This document shows, one piece after another, positions 1 through 5,012 of a DNA stretch of 5,035 bases; positions within the stretch are counted from its first letter, which is position 1; the number at the start of each line of letters is the position of its first letter. The translations under genes were made by a program, and so were the position numbers. The stretch is taken from NCBI GenBank assembly GCA_023144675.1, contig JAGLFE010000073.1, positions 1 through 5,035 on the forward strand. The letters are read 5' to 3'. The notes under the pieces are model-generated. The model was given only the letters and a program-made list of their open reading frames with translations, was not told the origin of the DNA and did no database searches. The DNA comes from Thiomargarita sp. (lineage in GTDB: Bacteria; Pseudomonadota; Gammaproteobacteria; Beggiatoales; Beggiatoaceae).

Positions 1-583
1 ATCACCTACGTAGGTAGTTACCAAATAAGAAAGAAAGAAATACCTGACCCTCCTTTGTTTTTGGAGTGGAATGTTTGGAGAGCATTAGTTATGCTGAACT
101 ATGCTAAAAGAGTCGATGGATATTGACGGAATGCCTCTGAACTATGCGCCTGGAAAACAGCCAGATATTGAAGTTGAATATAATGATTTTGGGCTTATCG
201 CAGAAGTAACCATGTCTTCAGGACATACACAATATAAAATGGAAAGTGAATCTGTTCCTAGACATTTTGGAAAAGCAAAAGAATTATTGGGGAAAGAAAT
301 GTATTGCATTTTCATTGCACCAAAGATTAGTGATGGTACATTGGCTCACTATTTCAACCTTAATAAAATGAATACAAAATTATACGGCGGCAAAACTAAG
401 ATTATCCCATTATCAATTGAACAATTTATATCATTTGTTAAAATTGGTGTTGAAAATAATTTTAGTAATCCTAGTAAATTGAAAGATTGGTTAGAAAACC
501 AATGGTTAATTAACCAATCTTGTAATGATGAAGAAATATGGCATAATTCTATTTCAGCAAATATAGTTGAATGGGCATCATAA
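1..583 (+). pseudogene. AlwI-family type II restriction endonuclease, frameshifted C-terminal remnant
   Basis: The protein is split between two frames. Frame 1 is open from base 1 to the TGA at 124-126 and encodes a segment containing PPLFLEWNVWRALVML. Frame 2 continues from about 116 to the TAA at 581-583 and contains PDIEVEY (161-181), AEVTMSSGHTQY (about 200-235), a VPRHFGK segment, YCIFIAPKI and KLYGGKTKIIPL. From memory this order matches the AlwI family of type IIS enzymes, PD-(D/E)xK-type nucleases, with the aspartate of PD and the glutamate of EVT as likely catalytic acids and T in place of the usual K. The two halves join sensibly if the frame shifts by one base near 112-124. An ATG at 101 opens the second frame, but starting there loses the conserved EWNVWRA segment. 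The N-terminal half is either off the window or lost. No partner methyltransferase is visible, so the remnant is probably inactive. Family assignment is fairly secure; a sequencing error at the junction cannot be excluded. Confidence 0.8.
10..21 (+). repeat. 12-bp direct repeat GTAGGTAGTTAC, left copy
   Basis: GTAGGTAGTTAC here is identical to positions 632-643, in the same orientation, so the copies lie on either side of the endonuclease remnant. This copy also overlaps a perfect 12-base palindrome, ACCTACGTAGGT (4-15). It could be the end of an insertion sequence or MITE, or a short dispersed repeat. Only the identity of the two copies is seen; the mobile-element role is inferred. Confidence 0.45.
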
Positions 584-631
584 TAAATTGTCATTATTTT
601 TCTTTTTTTGTATATTCTTTTTTATGCTATG

Positions 632-643
632 GTAGGTAGTTAC
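632..643 (+). repeat. 12-bp direct repeat GTAGGTAGTTAC, right copy
   Basis: This is the second exact copy of the 12-mer found at 10-21. It lies 49 bases after the endonuclease stop codon in the very AT-rich gap before recQ (584-739). I see no gene, no convincing promoter and no strong terminator in the rest of that gap. Confidence 0.45.
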
Positions 644-739
644 AAACTTTTAATATAAAAAACGGAAAAAATTATTAATATTTACCTCATATACTTTCAA
701 ACTTTTTTACGCAAAAAACTCTAATAACTCCCTTAAACA

Positions 740-2560
740 ATGACACCCCTAGATGTATTAAGTCAAGTATTTGGTTACCAAACTTTTCGAGGCAAACAAG
801 AAGCCATTATCAATCATGTTTTGTCTGGACAAAATGCCTTAGTTATTATGCCAACTGGAGGCGGAAAGTCGCTGTGTTACCAAATTCCAGCGATTGTTAA
901 TCAAGGTCTTGGCATTATTATTTCGCCTTTGATTGCATTAATGCAAGACCAAGTAATCGGTTTGCAACAACTTGGCGTGCGAGCTGCCTGTCTTCATTCT
1001 AATTTAGCCTTTTCAGAAGCGCAACAAGTTACCCGCAATTTATATCAAAATCAACTGGATTTACTCTATGTTTCTCCTGAAAAGTTATTAACTCCTCGGT
1101 TTTTAGATTTTTTAATTACCAAGCCAATCAATTTATTTGCTGTAGATGAAGCACATTGTGTCTCACAATGGGGGCATGATTTTCGTCCTGAATATACCAA
1201 ATTATCCATTTTGCAACAGCATTTTCCTAACGTAGCTCGTATTGCTTTAACTGCTACGGCAGATGAACCTACCCAGCAAGATATTATCAAACATCTTAAT
1301 TTAGAAACGTCTCAGATTTTTACTGCTAAATTTAACCGTCCTAATATTCGTTATCTTGTTATTCAAAAGGAATTGGCACGCCATCAATTGTTAAATTTTC
1401 TTGAAACAGAGCATGAGGGAGATGCAGGTATTATTTATTGTTTATCACGCAAGAAAGTCGAAGAAACAGCAACTTGGTTAGCTAAACAAAATTGGCAGGC
1501 TCTACCTTATCATGCTGGTTTAAGTGCAAAAATCCGTCAACAAAATCAAATGCGGTTTTTGCGGGAAGAAGGTATTATTATTGTAGCAACTATTGCTTTC
1601 GGTATGGGAATTGACAAGCCAAATGTACGCTTTGTAGCTCATTTAGATTTACCAAAAAGTTTGGAAGCCTATTATCAAGAAACAGGACGTGCGGGTCGAG
1701 ATGGTTTACCAGCTAATGCTTGGATGGCGTATGGTTTAGAAGATGTAATGTTATTACGCAAGATTTTGGCTACTGCTGAATCGGATGAACAGCATAAACG
1801 TATAGACCAACATAAATTAGATACTCTTATAGCTTATTGTGAAGCATCCAGTTGTCGTCGCCAAATTTTGCTTAATTATTTTGGCGAACAATTGCCTGAA
1901 CCTTGTCAAAATTGTGATACTTGCTTAGAACCAGTTGCAACTTGGGAAGCCACTGAAGTTGCGCAAAAAGCATTATCCTGCGTTTATCGAACTGGACAAA
2001 GGTTTGGCGTTAATTATTTAATTAATGTATTGCTTGGTAAAATGGACAGTCGTATCCAAAAATTTCGCCATGATAAAATCAGCACTTTTGGAATTGGTCA
2101 AGAATTAAATAAAAATGAATGGAAGTCTATATTTCGTCAATTAGCTGCCCGCAAATTTGTTAATATTGATATAACAGGATACGGAGGACTTTCTTTAAAC
2201 GAAAAAGCGCGTCCATTATTGCGTGGCGAACAACAAATTTATTTTCGCAAAGATATTCAACAAAGAAAAAAACACATTTCTGTCAATAGTAAGCATAAAA
2301 ACTATAGTAGTTTATCACGTTCCAACTTCACTGCTGCTGAACAAGAATTATGGAAAAAACTGGTTGCTAAACGCTTAGAAATAGCCTTAGAACAAGAAGT
2401 TCCGCCATATTTAATTTTTCATGATAGTACTTTAGTAGAAATGATACGGAATAATTCACATACTTTAACCGAATTTAAAAAATTATCTGGAGTTGGAGAA
2501 AAAAAATTAAATGATTATGGACAACTTTTTATTAATATTATGGATCAACAACAGTTGTAG
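740..2560 (+). CDS. recQ: ATP-dependent DNA helicase RecQ
   Basis: RecQ is a superfamily 2 3'-to-5' DNA helicase that acts in recombination and stalled-fork repair (RecF pathway in E. coli). The 606-residue product is full length (about 609 in E. coli) and all domains are intact. Motif 0 is FGYQTFRGKQ (11-20) and Walker A is TGGGKS (39-44). The DEAH box (136-139) is followed by the aromatic-rich loop CVSQWGHDFRPEY (140-152). Motif III is LTATA (170-174), motif V lies at ATIAFGMGIDKPNV (283-296) and motif VI is QETGRAGRDG (313-322). The RecQ zinc site has four cysteines (372, 389, 392, 395) with the E. coli spacing. A winged-helix RQC domain follows (about 400-500), and an HRDC domain ends the protein (about 530-606). 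The ATG at 740 fits the family N-terminus, but no clear Shine-Dalgarno sequence precedes it. No convincing terminator separates it from rpoH 145 bases downstream, so some read-through is possible. Confidence 0.97.
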   Translation: MTPLDVLSQVFGYQTFRGKQEAIINHVLSGQNALVIMPTGGGKSLCYQIPAIVNQGLGIIISPLIALMQDQVIGLQQLGVRAACLHSNLAFSEAQQVTRNLYQNQLDLLYVSPEKLLTPRFLDFLITKPINLFAVDEAHCVSQWGHDFRPEYTKLSILQQHFPNVARIALTATADEPTQQDIIKHLNLETSQIFTAKFNRPNIRYLVIQKELARHQLLNFLETEHEGDAGIIYCLSRKKVEETATWLAKQNWQALPYHAGLSAKIRQQNQMRFLREEGIIIVATIAFGMGIDKPNVRFVAHLDLPKSLEAYYQETGRAGRDGLPANAWMAYGLEDVMLLRKILATAESDEQHKRIDQHKLDTLIAYCEASSCRRQILLNYFGEQLPEPCQNCDTCLEPVATWEATEVAQKALSCVYRTGQRFGVNYLINVLLGKMDSRIQKFRHDKISTFGIGQELNKNEWKSIFRQLAARKFVNIDITGYGGLSLNEKARPLLRGEQQIYFRKDIQQRKKHISVNSKHKNYSSLSRSNFTAAEQELWKKLVAKRLEIALEQEVPPYLIFHDSTLVEMIRNNSHTLTEFKKLSGVGEKKLNDYGQLFINIMDQQQL

Positions 2561-2612
2561 TTAATAAAAAAATAATTTTTTGCTAAACTTACTTACTTTT
2601 TTCATTTTTTAC

Positions 2613-2641
2613 TTGATTTTTTATTTAGAATCCTATATATT
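2613..2641 (+). promoter_or_regulatory. rpoH promoter, sigma-70 type
   Basis: A -35 box TTGATT (2613-2618) and a -10 box TATATT (2636-2641) are separated by exactly 17 bases. The predicted start, near 2648, lies just before the CIRCE operator, the usual arrangement for HrcA-controlled genes. The same stretch also contains CTTGATT (2612-2618) and TCCTATAT (2631-2638), a weak match to a sigma-32 promoter, so autoregulation by RpoH is conceivable. The call rests on consensus and spacing only. Confidence 0.6.
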
Positions 2642-2651
2642 TAATTATAAA

Positions 2652-2678
2652 TTAGCACTCGTTTGTAAAGAGTGCTTA
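2652..2678 (+). promoter_or_regulatory. CIRCE operator (HrcA binding site) in the rpoH leader
   Basis: TTAGCACTC (2652-2660), a 9-base spacer (2661-2669) and GAGTGCTTA (2670-2678) match the CIRCE consensus TTAGCACTC-N9-GAGTGCTAA with one mismatch in the right arm. CIRCE is bound by HrcA, a heat-shock repressor whose activity depends on GroEL. It sits just after the predicted transcription start and 27 bases before the rpoH ATG, so bound HrcA would block rpoH transcription. In the mRNA the same arms would form a stem near the ribosome binding site. hrcA is not in this window. Confidence 0.9.
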
Positions 2679-2693
2679 ACTAATAATTTAATA

Positions 2694-2700
2694 GAGAAGG
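2694..2700 (+). promoter_or_regulatory. Ribosome binding site fixing the rpoH start
   Basis: GAGAAGG lies 5 bases before the ATG at 2706. It decides the start: the same frame stays open upstream to an ATG at 2580, but that start would place the promoter and CIRCE operator inside the gene and add 42 mostly hydrophobic residues absent from RpoH proteins. Confidence 0.75.
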
Positions 2701-2705
2701 TAATA

Positions 2706-3575
2706 ATGCCAAACAGTTTAGCATTAAAATTAGGTTCATCGCTTCCTGTTTTAGGACAAGAGATTGAAAGTTATGCGCAAATTATAAAAACTATTCCTAT
2801 TTTAACTGCGAAAGAAGAACGAGAATTAGCCGAGCGTTTCTATAATGACGGTGATCTTGAAGCAGCAAAAAAATTAATATTATTTCACTTGCGTTTTGTA
2901 TTGTATATTGCCCAGGGCTATCGTGGCTACGGTTTACCTGAAGCAGATTTAATTCAAGAAGGCAATATTGGCTTGATGAAAGCGGTCAAGCGATTTAATC
3001 CTAATGTTGGAGTGCGTTTAGTTTCATTTGCCGTGCATTGGATACGGGCTGAAATTCATGAATTTATATTACGTAACTGGCGTATCGTTAAAGTTGTAAC
3101 TACTAAAGCCCAACGTAAATTATTTTTTAATTTGCGTAGTATGAAAAAACATTTGGGTTGGTTATCGCCATCAGAAGTTGAGAAAATTGCCAACGATTTG
3201 GGGGTCAGCAAAAAAGATGTTTTAGAAATGGAAAAACGTCTTAGCACACAAGACCTTACTTTTGATACACCAAGTAATGATAGTAATGAAGATGAATCGT
3301 TTGCACCAGTTGTTTATTTGGAAGATAACCGTTATGACCCAGCAACTCTCGTGGAAGCAAATGAATGGGAAAATCACGGTCATAAACGATTATATGCGGC
3401 TTTAGATCAATTAGATGATCGTAGTCGAGATATTGTACAACAACGGTGGCTAAACGAAGATAAAAGTACATTACAAGAATTAGCTAATTATTATCATGTT
3501 TCGGCTGAACGAATTCGTCAAATAGAAAATAATACTATCAAGAAATTAAAGAAATCAATGGGTTCGTTGATATAA
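2706..3575 (+). CDS. rpoH: RNA polymerase sigma factor RpoH (sigma-32), heat-shock regulator
   Basis: RpoH directs RNA polymerase to heat-shock promoters of chaperones and proteases. The product is 289 residues from ATG 2706 (E. coli RpoH has 284). Core-binding and -10-recognition region 2 runs from about 54 to 124 and includes DLIQEGNIGLMKAV (81-94) and SFAVHWIRAEIHEF (107-120). The RpoH box QRKLFFNLR (136-144), which distinguishes this family from other sigma factors, is exact. It is followed by the GW(L/F)-SEVE segment, a site linked in E. coli to chaperone and FtsH control. Region 4 (about 229-283) holds the -35-binding helix-turn-helix STLQELANYYHVSAERIRQIE split around 254-274. A promoter, a CIRCE operator and an intrinsic terminator frame it as a largely independent unit. 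I remember rpoH lying beside ftsY-ftsE-ftsX in many gammaproteobacteria; here its upstream neighbour is recQ. Confidence 0.97.
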   Translation: MPNSLALKLGSSLPVLGQEIESYAQIIKTIPILTAKEERELAERFYNDGDLEAAKKLILFHLRFVLYIAQGYRGYGLPEADLIQEGNIGLMKAVKRFNPNVGVRLVSFAVHWIRAEIHEFILRNWRIVKVVTTKAQRKLFFNLRSMKKHLGWLSPSEVEKIANDLGVSKKDVLEMEKRLSTQDLTFDTPSNDSNEDESFAPVVYLEDNRYDPATLVEANEWENHGHKRLYAALDQLDDRSRDIVQQRWLNEDKSTLQELANYYHVSAERIRQIENNTIKKLKKSMGSLI

Positions 3576-3601
3576 ATAATTTGTAGTTTTCCTCAAATAA
3601 T

Positions 3602-3627
3602 GCTGGGTTTTATTTGCCCAGCTTTTC
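3602..3627 (+). terminator. Intrinsic terminator after rpoH
   Basis: GCTGGG (3602-3607) and CCCAGC (3617-3622) form a perfect six-pair GC-rich stem with a 9-base loop, followed by TTTTC. It begins 27 bases after the rpoH stop codon and stands out in otherwise AT-rich DNA. Confidence 0.8.
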
Positions 3628-3697
3628 TATGTACTTACATTGAGCGGGTATAAAATTAAAATGTCAAAAAATCAATAATAACAACTACAAGGATATT

Positions 3698-3969
3698 ATG
3701 AAACCAACATAGAAATTGAAGGTTCATTAGGTATCCTTTCTACTTTTCCTTTTATTAAACAGAAATCTGGATATATACAATATAATCCAGTTAAGCTTGA
3801 AAAAAACACGAAAGCTAGTGCTATTGGTCTTGTCTTGTTTGGTGAAAGTGACCTAGAATTTGAAGTTCGTGAAGATAAAGATACGAGAAAACTATTTCTT
3901 CATAGTAGAAAAAGTGAGATTCAGCTATGGAAGGTTGAACTATCAAGTATAAAGCGGGTTGAACGATAA
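3698..3969 (+). pseudogene. Small gene of unknown function, frameshifted just after its start
   Basis: From 3682 one frame is open to a TAA at 3967-3969, but it has no ATG, GTG or TTG near its beginning. A good ribosome binding site, AAGGA (3689-3693), lies 4 bases before ATG 3698, which reads only M-K-P-T and stops at 3710. Adding one A to the run after that ATG would join it to the open frame and give a 90-residue protein beginning MKTNIEIEGSLGILSTF and ending LSSIKRVER. The composition is protein-like: mixed, with a patch of alternating charged and hydrophobic residues (FEVREDKDTRKLFLHSRK) and no membrane segment or signal peptide. I do not recognise a family. An alternative is an in-frame ATG at 3661 followed by two TAA codons (3676-3681), which would also be dead. 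The loss could be a real decay event, a phase-variable tract or a sequencing error. Confidence 0.55.
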
Positions 3970-4004
3970 CTCGTAATCCATATATGTTCGGTTTATAATT
4001 AAAT

Positions 4005-4036
4005 GTCAGAATCAGGATTAACGGGATTTTCAGGAT
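4005..4036 (+). repeat. GGATT-rich dispersed repeat, copy A
   Basis: The copy begins GTCAGAATCAGGATT and continues with further GGATT units spaced about 9 bases apart. It is one of four copies in the window sharing the core GTCNGAATCAGGATT. It lies 36 bases after the broken gene and is inverted relative to copy B at 4063-4102, with which it could form a long hairpin with a 26-base loop. Confidence 0.75.
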
Positions 4037-4062
4037 AGGTTTATTGGTGTTATTTAGTTTTT

Positions 4063-4102
4063 ATCTTGTTAATCCTTTAATCTTGTAAATCCTGATTCAG
4101 AC
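4063..4102 (-). repeat. GGATT-rich dispersed repeat, copy B
   Basis: On the minus strand it starts GTCTGAATCAGGATT and carries four degenerate units of the AGGATTNNC type. The outer ends of A and B are nearly perfect inverted repeats, so this pair alone looks like a small palindromic element. Confidence 0.75.
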
Positions 4103-4114
4103 AAGATAGTGTGT

Positions 4115-4200
4115 TAGTACAACGAATCAGCGAAATAAACGAATCCAACAGTGGATAAGCCAAGCTTTTAATTCGATTATTTCGTAAATTCGCTGTACTA
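4115..4200. repeat. 86-bp imperfect palindrome, MITE-like
   Basis: The arm at 4115-4144 (beginning TAGTACAACGAAT) pairs with the arm at 4171-4200 (ending ATTCGCTGTACTA). By my hand alignment 25 of 30 positions match, around a 26-base centre. The sequence differs from the GGATT repeats on both sides, so it is a separate element placed between copies B and C. It encodes no protein. A non-autonomous transposon or a structured RNA are the obvious options. Confidence 0.65.
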
Positions 4201-4207
4201 TGTTATT

Positions 4208-4247
4208 ATCCTGTTAATCCTCTTATCCTGAAAATCCTGATTCGGAC
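4208..4247 (-). repeat. GGATT-rich dispersed repeat, copy C
   Basis: On the minus strand it starts GTCCGAATCAGGATT, then has three more GGAT-type units at 8-9 base intervals. It ends 18 bases before the ATG of the PIN-domain gene, so the promoter of that gene must lie in or very close to repeat DNA. Confidence 0.75.
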
Positions 4248-4265
4248 ATATTGGAATATTTTAAA

Positions 4266-4748
4266 ATGTCAAACCGTATCTATATAGAAACATCTATTCC
4301 AAGTTTTTACTTTACTGAACGTAAAAGCCCAGATGCAATTGCTCGTAAAAACTGGACTCGACAATGGTGGGAAGAATATTCATCCCATTTTACTTTGCTG
4401 ACTAGCACTGCTGTAATATACGAACTTCGTCAAGGAAAGAATAATATCACGGTAGATAGAATTAATTTACTGAAGGATATTGAATTATTAGAGATAACTC
4501 ATGAAATTGAGGAATTAACAGCAATTTACATTGAAAAAAAAGTGATGCCTAATGATCCTGCCGGTGATGCTCTACATTTAGCTTTAGCATCATTCCACAA
4601 AACTGACGTGTTACTCACTTGGAATTGTCGTCATATCGCCAATCCAAATAAATTTAATCATATTAGAATGATTAACTACGAATTAGGATTACCTACACCA
4701 ATACTAACAACTCCTATGAATTATTTAACTGGAGGTAATGATGATTGA
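4266..4748 (+). CDS. PIN-domain ribonuclease, VapC-like toxin
   Basis: The 160-residue product has the layout of a PIN-domain RNase, the catalytic fold of VapC toxins. The N-terminal strand is YIETSIPSFYF (6-16), where E8 occupies the place usually held by the first catalytic aspartate; from memory this YIET variant is typical of one PIN subfamily. Further acids are E53 in YELRQG and D101 in the conserved GDALHLALASFH (100-111). The last strand reads LLTWNCRHIAN (116-126), with N120 where many VapC proteins have D. ATG 4266 was chosen because the protein then begins MSNRIYIETS, as expected for the subfamily; a TTG at 4251 would add five residues. The ribosome binding site is weak (GGAA, 4253-4256, nine bases away). 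It overlaps the next gene, which is probably its antitoxin. The RNA target is unknown. Confidence 0.85.
   Translation: MSNRIYIETSIPSFYFTERKSPDAIARKNWTRQWWEEYSSHFTLLTSTAVIYELRQGKNNITVDRINLLKDIELLEITHEIEELTAIYIEKKVMPNDPAGDALHLALASFHKTDVLLTWNCRHIANPNKFNHIRMINYELGLPTPILTTPMNYLTGGNDD
4731..4735 (+). promoter_or_regulatory. Strong ribosome binding site for the putative antitoxin gene
   Basis: GGAGG lies inside the last codons of the PIN gene. It is 5 bases before ATG 4741 but only 2 before ATG 4738, which favours 4741 as the start. It is much stronger than the site in front of the toxin gene, consistent with more antitoxin than toxin being made from one mRNA. Confidence 0.75.
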
Positions 4749-4923
4749 AGAAAAAGAAATTGCTGAAATACGTCGTATTCGTCATCAAATTTCGGCTCAA
4801 TTTGAACATGATCCGCGTAAAGTAGTTGCTTACTACCGTCGTTTGGAAAAAGAATATCGTGAATCTGGCGAGTTCAGCGAGCGTAAGGTGGATAGAGCAA
4901 AACGCAACTTTGTTCCTCGCTAG
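4741..4923 (+). CDS. Small charged protein, probable antitoxin of the PIN-domain toxin
   Basis: The 60-residue product from ATG 4741 is dominated by charged residues and looks helical, with segments EIAEIRRIRHQISAQF (6-21), DPRKVVAYYRRLEKEYRESG (24-43) and a basic tail ending KRNFVPR. It has no membrane segment and no AbrB, ribbon-helix-helix or Phd motif that I can recognise, so any DNA binding would be unconventional. From memory, short proteins with an IRxIRHxISAxFxHDPRKxVxYY pattern occur next to PIN-domain genes. It overlaps the toxin gene by 8 bases, which with the strong internal ribosome binding site suggests translational coupling. Toxin-first order is the reverse of classical vapBC. 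The antitoxin role is inferred from size, overlap and partner; the open reading frame itself is well supported. Confidence 0.75.
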   Translation: MIEEKEIAEIRRIRHQISAQFEHDPRKVVAYYRRLEKEYRESGEFSERKVDRAKRNFVPR

Positions 4924-4926
4924 ATT

Positions 4927-4964
4927 AACCCACCATTTCGTTCTATTGACTTTGGGTTGTTTAT
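4927..4964 (+). terminator. Possible weak terminator after the toxin-antitoxin pair
   Basis: AACCCA (4927-4932) and TGGGTT (4953-4958) can pair across a 20-base loop, followed by GTTTAT. The stem is short, the loop long and the T-run interrupted, so this is a weak candidate placed where a terminator is expected. Confidence 0.3.
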
Positions 4965-4970
4965 TTAATC

Positions 4971-5007
4971 GTCTGAATCAGGATTGACGGGATTTAAGGA
5001 TTTTCAG
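4971..5007 (+). repeat. GGATT-rich dispersed repeat, copy D
   Basis: It starts GTCTGAATCAGGATT and has further GGATT units. It is inverted relative to copy C, so the ends of C and D facing the toxin-antitoxin pair form a 15-base inverted repeat with one mismatch, enclosing 4248-4970. Confidence 0.75.
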
Positions 5008-5012
5008 CCATG

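Noticed and set aside
349..594. Minus-strand open frame of 81 codons
   Set aside because: It lies opposite the endonuclease remnant, whose plus-strand frame carries family motifs; this product shows none and has no ribosome binding site.
690..695. TATACT as the -10 box of a recQ promoter
   Set aside because: No acceptable -35 sequence lies 16-18 bases upstream; in this AT-rich gap single -10-like hexamers carry little weight.
1066..1290. Minus-strand open frame of 74 codons inside recQ
   Set aside because: It is a shadow of the RecQ motor domain with no recognisable features.
2566..2581. A-run, TAA, T-run between recQ and rpoH as a terminator
   Set aside because: The stem would contain only A-T pairs, which is too weak; this kind of sequence is expected by chance in such AT-rich DNA.
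3056..3471. Two minus-strand open frames opposite rpoH
   Set aside because: Both are antisense to conserved RpoH regions and look like shadows of its codon use.
3676..3681. Two TAA codons in frame after the ATG at 3661, as possible stop-codon reassignment
   Set aside because: RpoH and the broken gene itself end in TAA, and intact recQ and rpoH contain no internal TAA, so TAA is an ordinary stop here.
4005..4247. CRISPR array
   Set aside because: The copies occur in both orientations, vary in length and sequence, and are not separated by regular spacers; no cas gene is present.
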